Assembly: GCA_963751245.1 (NCBI GenBank)
Contig: CAVVTR010000008.1
Span: forward strand, 62,001 to 126,000
Reading direction: 5' to 3'
Source: CAVVTR01 sp963751245
GTDB lineage: Bacteria > Acidobacteriota > Thermoanaerobaculia > Thermoanaerobaculales > Thermoanaerobaculaceae
Length of the DNA: 64,000 bases
The notes under the pieces are model-generated. The model was not told the DNA's origin. It saw only the letters and a program-made list of their open reading frames with translations, and made no database searches. Both the position numbers and the translations under genes were made by a program. Below are positions 35,359 to 44,617 of this stretch, in pieces (positions within the stretch are counted from its first letter, which is position 1; every line of letters begins with the position of its first letter).

Positions 35359-36708
35359 TCACTCCTGCGAACCGCCGGACCCCGGCACGGCCCCGGTGCC
35401 GGGCCTGTTCGCGACGACGGTGTCGGTGGCCAGGATGAGGGCGGCGCCGTCGGTGGGCAGCGCAAGGGTGGCCGTGCACGGCCGGGGCCGCGGGCCGCCG
35501 TGGGAGGCGATGAGCTGCAGCACCCAGCGCTCCTCGCTGCGGCGCGCGTAGGCGAGGTGCCGTCCCGCCCGGGGCGACGCCACGCAGAAGGCGATCTCGC
35601 CCTCGGACGTGTTGGCGAAGCCAGCGAGAACGGTGACTCCGCCGTCGGTGCTGGTGAGGGTGCCGGTCTTGGCCACCACGGCGGTGGCGGCGTCGCCGTG
35701 GGCGAGCTTGGGGAAGAACCGCGTGACCGTGCCGGGGCCGCACCCGGCCACAGGCAGCACGTCCGCCACCTCGAGCCCGTGGCGCCGGCAGGTCTCCCGG
35801 AACGCCCGCAGCAGGCGTACCACCAGCCGAGGCGTGAGGCGGTTGGTGCCGAGGCCGGACAGGGTATCGAGATGGATCCCGCCGGAGAGGTCGTCCAGGC
35901 GACTGGTGAGGTGCGCGGCGAGAGCGTCGGCCGATCCGAGGAGCAGGCCGAGGCGCTCGATGTCGTTGTTGGAGTACGTGTCGAAGCGGTGCAGCACGTC
36001 GAGGAGCGGCTTGGAGCGGTGGACCAGCAGCAGGGACCCGGAGCCCGCGTCGGCGGTCATGCCGACGCCGCCGAGGACCCGGACCCGGGGCGGCCTGCGG
36101 GGGTCGAGTCCGCGCCGGATGGCGCACTCCTCCCACTCGCGCCGCATCCCCGCGCTCCAGCGCCGGGAGTCGAGGGCGCGCCGCAGGCGCTCCGCCATGC
36201 GCAGCCCCCGCTTCAACGGGTCGCTGAGGGTGCCCTCGGAGCCGTTTTCCCAGCCGATCCAGAAGTCCTTGTCGACCTTGAGCGCGCCGGTGACCGTGCG
36301 CAGTCCGGCCCGGTTGAGAGCCGCCGCGACCAGGAAGGCGTTCTCGGACTGGAAGTCGGGGTCGCCGCCGCCCTGCACGACGAGATCGCCGTCCAGCGTC
36401 CCCTCTTCCGTGCCCACCGTGCCGCGGGCCACGAACCGGGTCTCCCAGCGGAAGTCCGGACCGAGGTTCTCCAGGGCCCACATGGAGGTGGCGACCTTGA
36501 CCACGGACGCGGGGTTGATCTCCTCGTCGGCGCCGTCGGAGCCCACCTCCCCCCCGTCGAGCATCTCCGCCTGGTAGACCAGGGGCGCCGAGCGGACGCT
36601 CCGGGGCCGGTGCGACCGGCTCCTCGCGGCGGCGGGGGCGGCCTCCACGGAAAGCGCGGCACACAGGATTGACAGGAGAATCCCACCGTACGAGGAGAGC
36701 CGGTTCAC
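35359..36708 (-). CDS. dacB: D-alanyl-D-alanine carboxypeptidase, peptidase family S13
   Basis: This 449-residue periplasmic penicillin-binding protein has a signal peptide (MNRLSSYGGILLSILCAALSVEAAPA) and all three active-site motifs: SVVK at 68-71, SNN at 246-248 and KTG at 347-349. The long insertion between the first two motifs is typical of S13 (DacB/PBP4). It should trim the terminal D-Ala from stem peptides and may cleave cross-links. No downstream partner is evident. Its link with the AmpG-like permease at 41.6 kb, if any, is through peptidoglycan turnover. Confidence 0.9.
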   Translation of the reverse strand: MNRLSSYGGILLSILCAALSVEAAPAAARSRSHRPRSVRSAPLVYQAEMLDGGEVGSDGADEEINPASVVKVATSMWALENLGPDFRWETRFVARGTVGTEEGTLDGDLVVQGGGDPDFQSENAFLVAAALNRAGLRTVTGALKVDKDFWIGWENGSEGTLSDPLKRGLRMAERLRRALDSRRWSAGMRREWEECAIRRGLDPRRPPRVRVLGGVGMTADAGSGSLLLVHRSKPLLDVLHRFDTYSNNDIERLGLLLGSADALAAHLTSRLDDLSGGIHLDTLSGLGTNRLTPRLVVRLLRAFRETCRRHGLEVADVLPVAGCGPGTVTRFFPKLAHGDAATAVVAKTGTLTSTDGGVTVLAGFANTSEGEIAFCVASPRAGRHLAYARRSEERWVLQLIASHGGPRPRPCTATLALPTDGAALILATDTVVANRPGTGAVPGSGGSQE

Positions 36709-36769
36709 GGGAGCCGATTGTACACTGCGGGCGGCGTGTCATCCATCGCTCACGCCCCGGGGGGAAGCC

Positions 36770-37126
36770 GTGAAGAGCATCGACGAGTTCATCCGCGAGC
36801 GCCGGGAGCTGAGCCAGGCGGTCCTCGACCGCGAGCACCTCGGCATCAGGAGGTTCTTCAACCTCGACGAGGCCGCGTACAGGGACGGCGCGCTGCCGGG
36901 ACGCGCCAAGGAGCTGTGCGGCCTGGTGGCGTCGCTGGTGCTGCGCTGCGACGACTGCGTCGACTACCACCTCATCCAGTGCGTGAAGGCCGGCTGGAGC
37001 GACGACGAGATCGTGGACGCGCTCAACGTCGGCCTCGTCGTGGGCGGGTCCATCGTCATCCCGCACCTGCGCCGCGCCGTGGCGTTCCTCGCTCAGGCGC
37101 GCGCTCGCGGCGACATGAACGTGTGA
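36770..37126 (+). CDS. Carboxymuconolactone decarboxylase (AhpD-like) family protein
   Basis: This 118-residue all-helical CMD/AhpD-like protein has the active-site motif CDDCVDYH (CxxCxxxH), typical of the peroxidase-reductant group rather than true decarboxylases. It likely acts as a disulfide reductase or antioxidant partner. The start is a GTG at 36770 with GGGGGGAAG upstream. It lies divergent from the S13 peptidase and about 310 bp before the transhydrogenase operon. Confidence 0.85.
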   Translation: MKSIDEFIRERRELSQAVLDREHLGIRRFFNLDEAAYRDGALPGRAKELCGLVASLVLRCDDCVDYHLIQCVKAGWSDDEIVDALNVGLVVGGSIVIPHLRRAVAFLAQARARGDMNV

Positions 37127-37435
37127 CGCCGCTCACACGGGCCGCGTTCCTCGGCACGGCGGCCACGGCCCCGTGCCCTGCGGCCGCCGCCCCGGCCCGC
37201 GCCTGACACGGTCCGGAACTGCCTCGCCGGCCCCCATCGTGCCTCGACACCGGCGCAGCCGCCCCCGGCCGCGCCATCCCAGGCCCCGCAGCGGGCTCCC
37301 CGCCCCGGGCCGGGCGGCCGTTCATGCCGTCGTGACGCCGGACGCGGGAAGTCTCGCCGACGTCGCGTGGTTTGTCCACATGATGAGTGCTTCCAGAAGA
37401 CAGGCCACGAAGGCGGTTTCAGGAGGGATCGACCC
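37127..37435. other. Intergenic region upstream of the pnt operon
   Basis: This 309-bp gap must hold the promoter of the transhydrogenase operon, but no confident -35/-10 pair or hairpin was identified. Its 3' end has the ribosome-binding site AGGAGGGA before the GTG at 37436. Confidence 0.4.
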
Positions 37436-38560
37436 GTGAGAGTCGGCACGCCGAGGGAACGAGCGGAACACGAGGCCCGCGTCGCGCTGGTGCCCGACGC
37501 CGTGAAGCGTCTGGCCGGCAAGGGCATCGAGGTCGTGGTGGAGGCGGGTGCGGGTCTCGGGGCCGGCCACGCCGACTCGGAGTACGAGTCCGCCGGCGCT
37601 ACCGTCACCGCGAGCACCGACGAGGTCTGGGCTGCCGAAGTGGTGGTCAAGGTGCTCCCTCCCCTGCCGGAGGAGATCGGGCGCCTGCGCGAGGGCCAGG
37701 TCCTCGTCGCCATGCTGCAGCACCTTTCCCGTCCGGACCTGGTGAGCGCCCTGGCCGAGCGGGGGGTCTCGGCGTTCGCCATGGACTGGATGCCCCGCAT
37801 CACCCGGGCCCAGGACATGGACGCGCGCAGCTCCATGAGCACGGTCCAGGGGTACAAGGCGGTGTTGCTGGCAGCCGACGCCCTGCCCCGCGTCATGCCG
37901 ATGCTGATGACCGCCGCCGGCACCCTCGCCCCGGCCCACGTCCTGGTGCTGGGGGCGGGCGTCGCCGGCCTGTCCGCCATCGCCACCGCCCGCCGCCTCG
38001 GCGCCGTGGTGGAGGGGTTCGACGTCCGGCCCGCCACGCGGGAGCAGGTGGAGAGCCTCGGCGCGCGGTTCGTGGCCATGGACACGGCCGTGGAAGGAAC
38101 CCAGGACGCCCAGGGCTACGCGAGGGCGCAGAGCGACGAGGTGCTCGAGCTGGAGCGGCAGACCATCTCCAAGCGCCTGCCCTCCAGCGACGTTGTGATC
38201 ACGACGGCCCTCATCCCCGGCAAGGAGCCGCCGCTGCTGCTCACCGCCGGCATGGTGCGGACCATGCGCCGGGGCTCGGTCGTGGTGGACCTCGCCGCCT
38301 CCTCGGGGGGCAACTGCGAGCTGACCCGCTCCGGCGAGTCCGTCGTCGAGGGGGGCGTCACCGTGATCGGCTACACAGACCTCGAGAGCCGCGTGGCGGC
38401 GCACTCCAGCCAGATGTACGCGCGCAACGTGGCCAACTTCCTGCTGCACCTGGTGCGCGAGGGCAAGCTGGAGCTCGACATGGACGACGAGATCGTCCGC
38501 TTCCCCCTCGTCGCCCACGCGGGGCGGGTGGTTACCGACACTCCGCAGGGAGGCGCGTGA
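37436..38560 (+). CDS. pntAA: NAD(P) transhydrogenase subunit alpha 1 (domain I)
   Basis: This 374-residue NAD(H)-binding domain I contains TPRERAEHEARVALVPDAVKRL at the N-terminus, LVAMLQHLSRPDL, RITRAQDMDARSSMSTVQGYKAVLLAA, and the Rossmann motif VLVLGAGVAGLSAIATARRLGAVVEGFDVR. It works with PntAB and PntB to couple NADH-to-NADP+ hydride transfer to proton flow, supplying NADPH. The three-subunit organisation is the split form, as in many alpha-proteobacteria and Acidobacteriota. The GTG at 37436 is preferred to longer frames. The stop codon TGA overlaps the ATG of pntAB by one base. Confidence 0.93.
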   Translation: MRVGTPRERAEHEARVALVPDAVKRLAGKGIEVVVEAGAGLGAGHADSEYESAGATVTASTDEVWAAEVVVKVLPPLPEEIGRLREGQVLVAMLQHLSRPDLVSALAERGVSAFAMDWMPRITRAQDMDARSSMSTVQGYKAVLLAADALPRVMPMLMTAAGTLAPAHVLVLGAGVAGLSAIATARRLGAVVEGFDVRPATREQVESLGARFVAMDTAVEGTQDAQGYARAQSDEVLELERQTISKRLPSSDVVITTALIPGKEPPLLLTAGMVRTMRRGSVVVDLAASSGGNCELTRSGESVVEGGVTVIGYTDLESRVAAHSSQMYARNVANFLLHLVREGKLELDMDDEIVRFPLVAHAGRVVTDTPQGGA

Positions 38561-38853
38561 TGGAATCCCTGGTGATGCTCCTGACGGTCTTCGTCCTCGC
38601 GGTGTTCGTGGGCTTCGAGATCATCTCCAAAGTCCCCCCGCTGCTTCACACTCCGCTGATGTCCGGCTCCAACGCGATCTCCGGGGTCACGGTGCTGGGG
38701 TCCATCATCGCCGCCGGCGCCGCCGTCTCCGCGCACATGCGCTGGCTCGGCTTCGTCGCGCTGGTGCTGGCGATGATCAACGTCGTCGGGGGCTTCCTGG
38801 TGACCCACCGGATGCTCCGGATGTTCACGCGGCGCGGGCCGAAGAAGGGCTGA
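38560..38853 (+). CDS. pntAB: NAD(P) transhydrogenase subunit alpha 2 (membrane domain)
   Basis: This 97-residue membrane subunit has three hydrophobic segments: LVMLLTVFVLAVFVGFEII, AISGVTVLGSIIAAGAAV and WLGFVALVLAMINVVGGFLV. The loop KVPPLLHTPLMSGSNAISG is the family signature. It forms part of the proton channel with PntB. It overlaps pntAA by one base (TGATG) and ends 12 bp before pntB, consistent with stoichiometric co-translation. Confidence 0.93.
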   Translation: MESLVMLLTVFVLAVFVGFEIISKVPPLLHTPLMSGSNAISGVTVLGSIIAAGAAVSAHMRWLGFVALVLAMINVVGGFLVTHRMLRMFTRRGPKKG

Positions 38854-38865
38854 CGGGGGCGCACG

Positions 38866-40251
38866 ATGCTGAACCTCGCCTACCTCGTGGCCGCGGTGAT
38901 GTTCATCGTGGGCCTTCGCCTCCTCTCCTCCCCGCGCACGGCGCCCATGGGCAACCTCATCGGCGCCCTGGGCATGGCCCTGGGCATCAGCGCCACCCTG
39001 GTGGCCGGCGGCGTGCTGGACTTCGCCACCGTGGTGGCGGGCCTCGTGCTGGGCTCCCTCCTCGGCGCGGTCCTCGCCTACACCGTGAAGATGACGGCGA
39101 TGCCCGAAATGGTCGCCCTGCTCAACGGGTTCGGCGGCGCCGCCTCGGCCCTCGTGGCGTCCGCGGAGCTGGTCCGCCTGGAGAGCACGACGGCCACCGG
39201 CGACATGACCACCCTCGTCTCCATCGCTCTGTCCCTGCTCATCGGCTGGGTGACGTTCACGGGCAGCGCGGTCGCGTTCCTGCGCCTGCGCGAGTGGGTC
39301 CTCGGCGGCCGGCCCACGGTGTTCCCCGGCCAGCACGTCCTCAACCTTCTGCTGTTCGCCGGCGCCGTGGCCATGGGGGTGCTCCTCGTACGCACGCCGG
39401 TGACCGGACTGCCCTTCTACCTGCTCTCCGGCGGCGCGGCGCTCCTCGGCGTGCTGCTGGTGATTCCCATCGGCGGCGCCGACATGCCGGTGGTGATCTC
39501 CCTGCTGAACTCCTACTCCGGCATGGCGGCCTGCGCCACCGGCTTCGTGCTCTCCAACAACGGCCTGATCATCGCGGGCGCCCTGGTCGGCGCATCGGGG
39601 ATCATCCTCACGCAGATCATGTGCAAGGCCATGAACCGGTCGCTGACAAACGTGCTCTTCGGCGGTTTCGGCCAGGCGCCGGCGGCGCCGGCGGCGGGCT
39701 CACCGGCCGCCGCGGCACGTCCCGTGCGCAGCGGCGACGCCGAAGAGGCGGCCATGATCTTCGACGCCGCGCGCACCGTGGTGATCGTTCCGGGGTACGG
39801 GATGGCCGTGGCCCAGGCGCAGCACGCTGTGAAAGAGCTGGCCGACGCGCTCAAGGCCAGGGACGTCGACGTGAAGTACGCGATCCACCCGGTGGCCGGC
39901 CGCATGCCGGGCCACATGAACGTCCTCCTCGCCGAGGCCAACGTGCCCTACGAGGACCTCTGGGAGCTCGACGCCGTCAATCCGCTCTTCGCCGAGACCG
40001 ACGTGGCTCTCGTTGTCGGTGCCAACGACGTGGTCAACCCCGCGGCACGGAACGATTCGACGAGCCCCATCTTCGGGATGCCCGTCCTGGAAGTGGACAG
40101 GGCCCGCACCGTGATGGTCTGTAAGCGTTCCCTCAACCCCGGCTTCGCGGGGATCGACAACGAGCTGTACTATCTGGACAACACCATGATGCTCTTCGGG
40201 GACGCGAAGAAGACGATGCTGGCACTGGCGGAAGCGCTCAAGAACAGGTAG
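38866..40251 (+). CDS. pntB: NAD(P) transhydrogenase subunit beta
   Basis: This 461-residue protein has about nine transmembrane segments in residues 1-275, including KMTAMPEMVALLNGFGGAASALVASAEL and GGADMPVVISLLNSYSGMAACATGF, which are strongly conserved in PntB. An Ala/Pro linker leads to the NADP(H)-binding domain III, with VVIVPGYGMAVAQAQHAV, HPVAGRMPGHMNVLLAEANVPY, ETDVALVVGANDVVNPAA and KRSLNPGFAGIDN. It ends with LFGDAKKTML. Together with the two genes before it the complex is complete. Confidence 0.94.
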   Translation: MLNLAYLVAAVMFIVGLRLLSSPRTAPMGNLIGALGMALGISATLVAGGVLDFATVVAGLVLGSLLGAVLAYTVKMTAMPEMVALLNGFGGAASALVASAELVRLESTTATGDMTTLVSIALSLLIGWVTFTGSAVAFLRLREWVLGGRPTVFPGQHVLNLLLFAGAVAMGVLLVRTPVTGLPFYLLSGGAALLGVLLVIPIGGADMPVVISLLNSYSGMAACATGFVLSNNGLIIAGALVGASGIILTQIMCKAMNRSLTNVLFGGFGQAPAAPAAGSPAAAARPVRSGDAEEAAMIFDAARTVVIVPGYGMAVAQAQHAVKELADALKARDVDVKYAIHPVAGRMPGHMNVLLAEANVPYEDLWELDAVNPLFAETDVALVVGANDVVNPAARNDSTSPIFGMPVLEVDRARTVMVCKRSLNPGFAGIDNELYYLDNTMMLFGDAKKTMLALAEALKNR

Positions 40252-40331
40252 GATCGTCGCGAGTCCCGAAGGCCTGTCGAGGTGGATAGCAATTTTCGAG
40301 GAGCACGGGGATCGCAACTGGAGGGTTGGTG

Positions 40332-41540
40332 GTGTCGGCGGTAACGGTCCTGGGAACCTGGTCGGTGGGTGTGCAGCTCGCGACGGTCTGCATTCTGGCC
40401 CTCTTCTTCACCCTCCTCGCCAGGTCGCTCCGCCTGGAGGAGACGCGTCTGTGGGCCGCCGGCTGGATCGCGGACGCAGCCGCCATCGCCGCCGTCCTGG
40501 TCGCCTCGCGGCTCCACCCTGCTCCCGTGGCCATGCGCATCGTCCTCGTGCTCTACGTGGCCGGGAAGACTGCCTACGCGTTCCTCCTCGTCGCCGGAGC
40601 CCGCCGCCACCTCCGCCCCGGTGTGGACATGGCCATCGCGCCGCGCGTCCTCGGGATCTTCATCGCCGCGTGGAGCCTGGTGGTGGGGCTGCTGGCGCCG
40701 GCTTACGGGATGCTCCTGGTGGCACAATCGCTCATGGTCGGCTGCGTCCTGTCGTGGGGGGGCGTGTGGATCCTCCGCCACCCGCGCTTCGCCCGTTCGC
40801 GCTGGCTGGGGTGGGCGTTCCTCGCCGAGGGTGTCCTGTTCCTGCACTACGTCCCGGTGCTCCTGCCCGCCGTGTGGGGCGGGCAGGCCCTCTTCTCCTA
40901 CGTGCCCTACGCCTCGTTCTTCGACGCCGGCGCCGAGCTGCTGGTCGCCCTGGCCAGTCTCGTGGCCCTGGAGAGCTCCGCCTCCGAGCACCTCCAGCAC
41001 CTCAACGACGAGCTGCTGGTGTCGCAGGAGCGGCTCCGCCAGCTGGTGGACCTGGATCCGCTCACCGCCCTGACCAACCGGCGCGGACTGCGCGGCGAGC
41101 TCGCCCGCGTCCGCGCGACGGGCGCCGCCCTCGTCTTCATCGACGTGGACCGCTTCAAGGACATCAACGACCGCTTCGGACACATCGCGGGCGACGCCTG
41201 CCTGCGCCGCGTCTCGTCCTGCCTTTCCAGCGTGTTCCGGGCGGAGGACGCCCTGTTCCGCTGGGGTGGCGACGAGTTCCTGGTCATCGCGCCTGGCCTC
41301 GACCGGGAAGGCGCCGCGCGCCGCATCGGCTCCCTGCGCGGCCTCCTCGCGCAGGTCGAGGACGAGGCGCCGCCGTGCAGCATCTCCGCCGGCATCGCCG
41401 TGCTGGATCCCGGCGGCGACCCGGAAGAGGCCCTTCACGAGGCCGACGAGCACATGTACGCGGACAAGCAACGCGCCCGCCAGTCGAGCTCCAGCGGTAT
41501 CGCCCGCCTCGGCGACATCTGGTCCAAGCCCCCGGCCTGA
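40332..41540 (+). CDS. Membrane-anchored diguanylate cyclase (GGDEF)
   Basis: The first 210 residues hold about six transmembrane segments of unknown sensory type, followed by a short coiled linker (EHLQHLNDELLVSQERLRQLVDLD) and a GGDEF domain. DPLTALTNRRGLRGEL opens it, FIDVDRFKDINDRFGH and WGGDEFLVI are intact, and RAED five residues before GGDEF is a canonical inhibitory I-site. It should synthesise c-di-GMP. Starts at TTG 40326, GTG 40329 and GTG 40332 are in frame; the last is best spaced from GGAGGG. It follows pntB by about 80 bp and could be partly co-transcribed with it. Confidence 0.9.
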   Translation: MSAVTVLGTWSVGVQLATVCILALFFTLLARSLRLEETRLWAAGWIADAAAIAAVLVASRLHPAPVAMRIVLVLYVAGKTAYAFLLVAGARRHLRPGVDMAIAPRVLGIFIAAWSLVVGLLAPAYGMLLVAQSLMVGCVLSWGGVWILRHPRFARSRWLGWAFLAEGVLFLHYVPVLLPAVWGGQALFSYVPYASFFDAGAELLVALASLVALESSASEHLQHLNDELLVSQERLRQLVDLDPLTALTNRRGLRGELARVRATGAALVFIDVDRFKDINDRFGHIAGDACLRRVSSCLSSVFRAEDALFRWGGDEFLVIAPGLDREGAARRIGSLRGLLAQVEDEAPPCSISAGIAVLDPGGDPEEALHEADEHMYADKQRARQSSSSGIARLGDIWSKPPA

Positions 41541-41556
41541 AACCCACCCTCCCCCG

Positions 41557-41599
41557 CCCCGTGACCCCACGGGGAGGCACCCTCCGCGCAGGCGCGGAG
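41557..41599. terminator. Paired hairpins between convergent genes
   Basis: Two perfect 7-bp stems with 4-nt loops occur side by side: CCCCGTG/CACGGGG (41557-41574) and CTCCGCG/CGCGGAG (41582-41599). They fill the gap between the GGDEF gene and the AmpG-like gene, which end towards each other. No T-run is present, so the terminator role is inferred from position and structure. Confidence 0.5.
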
Positions 41600-41602
41600 C
41601 AC

Positions 41603-43081
41603 TCAGGAGGCGGCGCGGTCCGACGGGGAGTCGAGGAGCGGCAGGAAGGGGATCAGGGCCATCGCGGGCACCGTCGCCAGGAAGGTCACGCCGAAGTAGA
41701 GCGTGAACCCCAGGGCGGCCGCCAGGAAGCCCGAAAACACTCCCGCGAGGGTGGCCGAGATCTGCATCAGTCCGGTGCCGATGGCGAAGTGGGCCGCCTT
41801 GAAGGACGGCTTGGTGGTCCGCATGATGAAGACCATGAAGGCCGAGGTGCCCAGGCCGGCGCCGAACGCCTCGACAACGATGAGGGCCGTGACCAGCCTC
41901 AGGTCGGCGTGACCCAGCTCCGGATGCAGGTACAGCGCGCGGTACCTCCACGCCATGAACATGTAGAGCAGGTTGAGGATGTTCTGCGACAGGACGAACG
42001 GCCAGATGCACCGGCGCAGCCCCCAGCGCGCGATGAGCGCCCCTCCGAGTAGGCCGCCGGCGATGGAGGCGGCGACCCCGAACGTGCCGTAGGCGAGGCC
42101 GTAGGCCGCCCGGGTGACGCCGATGTCGCGCAGGAACGGGTAGGCCATGTTGAGGAGGAACGCCTCGCCGGTGCGGTAGAGCACGATGAAAGCGAGGATG
42201 AGCCCGATCCGGGGCTGGTCCAGGTAGTCGACGAACGCCATCGCGTAGGTGGAGCGGGAGGCGAACAGGCGCCGCTTGAGGGCGGACGCCCGCACCGCCG
42301 CCACCCCCAGCACGGCGAGGAGCGCGATGACGATCCACGACGGCGCCGACACGCGCTGCGCCACGTCCCGCACCGGCGCCACGGCGGGCAGGGCCAGCAG
42401 GGTCCGCACGCCGAACCCGACGGCCGCCGCCGCCGCCAGGGATGCGAGGACCTTCGGCCGCAACAGGAAACGCACCAGCTCCCGCGCCGGGCGTCCCGGC
42501 GTCTCGATGCGAGGCAGCATCAGGCCGTGCAGGGCGAAGAGCCCGCCGAGCACGACCGCCGCCAGGACGAACGCCGCGCTCCAGGAGGTGAGGCCGGAGA
42601 ACGCCACGATCCCGCCGCCCGCCGCGATCATGGCCACGCGGTACGACATGGCCTGGAAGCCCACGTAGCGGGCCTGCCCCTGCCGGTCCAACGCCTCCAG
42701 GTAGTAGCCGTCGATGGCGATGTCGTGGGTGGCGGAGGCCGCGGCCATGACGAGGAACAGCACCGCCGCCACCGGGAGAGCCGCACCCACGCCCGCGCTC
42801 AGCGCCAGGCCGGCCACCAGGGCGGTGAGGACCAGCTCCGCTCCCACCAGCCAGCGCCGCTTGGTGGCGAAGGTGTCCACCAGCGGCGCCCACAGGAACT
42901 TCACGGTCCAGGGAAGCCCGTACAGCGAGGTCAGGCCGATGGCCTGGAGGCTCGCCCCGGCGTCCTTGAAGAACACGGTCGACAGGAGGCGGACCAGCGC
43001 GTAGGGAAAGCCCTCGGCGAAGTAGGTCGAGACGACCCACCAGGGCCGCCTCGCAGCATCCGTCGTGCCCGCCGTGTTCAC
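41603..43081 (-). CDS. AmpG-like MFS permease
   Basis: This 492-residue inner-membrane protein of the AmpG/PAT branch of the major facilitator superfamily has 12-14 hydrophobic segments. Signature features are WWVVSTYFAEGFPYALVRLLSTVFFKDAG at the N-terminus, GLPWTVKFLWAPLVD, and SATHDIAIDGYYLEALDRQGQARYVGFQ, which carries the conserved aspartates. A loop of about 90 residues interrupts the middle. AmpG imports anhydro-muropeptides for cell-wall recycling; that is the most likely but unproven role, as related PAT members move acetyl-CoA or siderophores. The GTG at 43081 is the only supported start. It lies divergent from the lysine-degradation genes. Confidence 0.82.
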   Translation of the reverse strand: MNTAGTTDAARRPWWVVSTYFAEGFPYALVRLLSTVFFKDAGASLQAIGLTSLYGLPWTVKFLWAPLVDTFATKRRWLVGAELVLTALVAGLALSAGVGAALPVAAVLFLVMAAASATHDIAIDGYYLEALDRQGQARYVGFQAMSYRVAMIAAGGGIVAFSGLTSWSAAFVLAAVVLGGLFALHGLMLPRIETPGRPARELVRFLLRPKVLASLAAAAAVGFGVRTLLALPAVAPVRDVAQRVSAPSWIVIALLAVLGVAAVRASALKRRLFASRSTYAMAFVDYLDQPRIGLILAFIVLYRTGEAFLLNMAYPFLRDIGVTRAAYGLAYGTFGVAASIAGGLLGGALIARWGLRRCIWPFVLSQNILNLLYMFMAWRYRALYLHPELGHADLRLVTALIVVEAFGAGLGTSAFMVFIMRTTKPSFKAAHFAIGTGLMQISATLAGVFSGFLAAALGFTLYFGVTFLATVPAMALIPFLPLLDSPSDRAAS

Positions 43082-43151
43082 CGCCGCCCATGGTACACGG
43101 CCGGCGGACGCCCAGAGGGGACCGCGTTCTCGGGAAGAAGAGGTCCGACGC

Positions 43152-43157
43152 TATACT
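43152..43157 (+). promoter_or_regulatory. Candidate -10 box for the lysine/saccharopine genes
   Basis: TATACT matches the -10 consensus at 5/6 and lies 112 bp upstream of the first gene. A TTCTCG at 43127 with a 19-bp spacer is the best, but poor, -35 candidate. Confidence 0.3.
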
Positions 43158-43268
43158 CGTGTGAACAGCCGCTGCTCCCGTACCGCGCCGGCCCCGGAAG
43201 GCACGGAGCTGGAATGCGGGAAGCCCGGCGGCTTCTTGCACTTTGAAGAGGGCAAGGAAGGAGGCGCC

Positions 43269-44588
43269 GTGGAGGGAACGGTGATCGGCATCCGACGCGA
43301 GGACAAGAACCGCTGGGAGCGGCGCGCTCCGCTGACCCCCGACCACGTCCGGGAGCTGGCCTCCGAGCACGGCGTCGCCTCCCGCGTCGAGCCGGCCGCG
43401 CAGCGGATCTTCCCCGACGTCGACTACGCCGCCGCCGGCGCCGAGATCACGCCGGACCTCTCGGGGTGTCGCGTGATCCTGGGCGTGAAGGAGATTCCCC
43501 CCGAAAAGCTCCTGCCGCAGAAGACCTACGCGTTCTTCCCGCACGTCACCAAGGGCCAGGAGACCAGCATGCCCATGCTCCGCCGCGTCCTGGAGCTCGG
43601 CTGCACCCTGGTCGACTACGAGCTCATCGTCGACCGCAAGGGCCGCCGGCTCATCTTTTTCGGCAGGCACGCCGGCTACGCCGGGATGATCGACTCCCTG
43701 TGGGCGCTGGGACAGCGGCTCGCCGCAGAGGGGTTCGTGACGCCGCTGGAGGAGATCCGCCTCGCCCACCAGTACGCCAGCCTGGACGAGGCCACCAGCC
43801 ACATCACCCGCGTCGGCGAGCGCATCCGCCACACCGGCCTGCCCACCGGGCTCCGGCCCATCGTGGTCGCCTTCACCGGCTCCGGGAACGTGAGCCGCGG
43901 CGCCCAGGAGGTCTGCGAGCGCCTGCCCGTGCAGTTCGTGGAGCCCGAGGACCTGCTCGGCATCTCGGAGGACCGCGACCGGCCGCGCAACGTGCTGTTC
44001 ATGGTGGTGCTGGGCCGGGAGCATCGCGTGGAGCGCACGGATGGGGGCGGCTTCGACGCCGCCGAGTACGCGGCACATCCGGACCGCTACCGCAGCGCCC
44101 TTCCCGCCCTCCTCCCTCACGTCACCGTGCTGATCAACGGCGCCTACTGGGAGCCCGGCCTGCCGCGGCTCGTCACCCGGGCGGCGCTGCGGGAGCTGTG
44201 GGCGCGGGAGAGGGCGCCGAAGCTCCGCGTGATCGGTGACATCACCTGCGATATCCAGGGCTCGATCGAGGTGACCGAGAGGGCCACCACCCCCGGCGAT
44301 CCAGTGTTCGTGTGGGATCCCGGCTCCGGCATCGTCACCTCCGGCGTGGAGGGGCGAGGCCCCGTGGTGATGGCGGTGGACAACCTCCCGTGCGAGCTGC
44401 CGGTGGAGGCCTCCGAGCACTTCGGCGACAGCCTCCTCCGTTTCGTACCGCCCCTCGCGCGGTGCGACTGGGACGCGCCGCTGGAGGCGCTGGACCTGCC
44501 CCGCGAGATCCGGGACGCCATCGTCGCCCACCGCGGCGAGCTCGCCCCCGCCTTCGCCGGACTGGCCCCCCTCCTGCGCACGCCCTGA
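43269..44588 (+). CDS. Lysine-ketoglutarate reductase-like protein (LKR part of AASS)
   Basis: This 439-residue protein is similar to the N-terminal half of eukaryotic AASS and to alanine dehydrogenase/PNT domains. It begins VIGIRREDKNRWERRAPLTPDHV, continues with VKEIPPEKLLPQKTYAFFPHVTKGQ and RRLIFFGRHAGYAGMIDSLWALGQRL, and has a Rossmann-type VVAFTGSGNVSRGAQEV. It should condense lysine with 2-oxoglutarate to saccharopine in the catabolic direction. AAGGAGG precedes the GTG at 43269. The next gene, 29 bp away, is the matching saccharopine dehydrogenase, so the two form a complete lysine breakdown step. Confidence 0.87.
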   Translation: MEGTVIGIRREDKNRWERRAPLTPDHVRELASEHGVASRVEPAAQRIFPDVDYAAAGAEITPDLSGCRVILGVKEIPPEKLLPQKTYAFFPHVTKGQETSMPMLRRVLELGCTLVDYELIVDRKGRRLIFFGRHAGYAGMIDSLWALGQRLAAEGFVTPLEEIRLAHQYASLDEATSHITRVGERIRHTGLPTGLRPIVVAFTGSGNVSRGAQEVCERLPVQFVEPEDLLGISEDRDRPRNVLFMVVLGREHRVERTDGGGFDAAEYAAHPDRYRSALPALLPHVTVLINGAYWEPGLPRLVTRAALRELWARERAPKLRVIGDITCDIQGSIEVTERATTPGDPVFVWDPGSGIVTSGVEGRGPVVMAVDNLPCELPVEASEHFGDSLLRFVPPLARCDWDAPLEALDLPREIRDAIVAHRGELAPAFAGLAPLLRTP

Positions 44589-44617
44589 GGCCGTCTGAAG
44601 AACTGGAAGGGGCGACG

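Noticed and set aside
40170..44531. 1453-residue open frame on the minus strand
   Set aside because: It runs antisense to pntB, the GGDEF gene, the LKR gene and others. High GC makes long antisense frames common, and its translation has no domain pattern. It is a shadow of the real genes.
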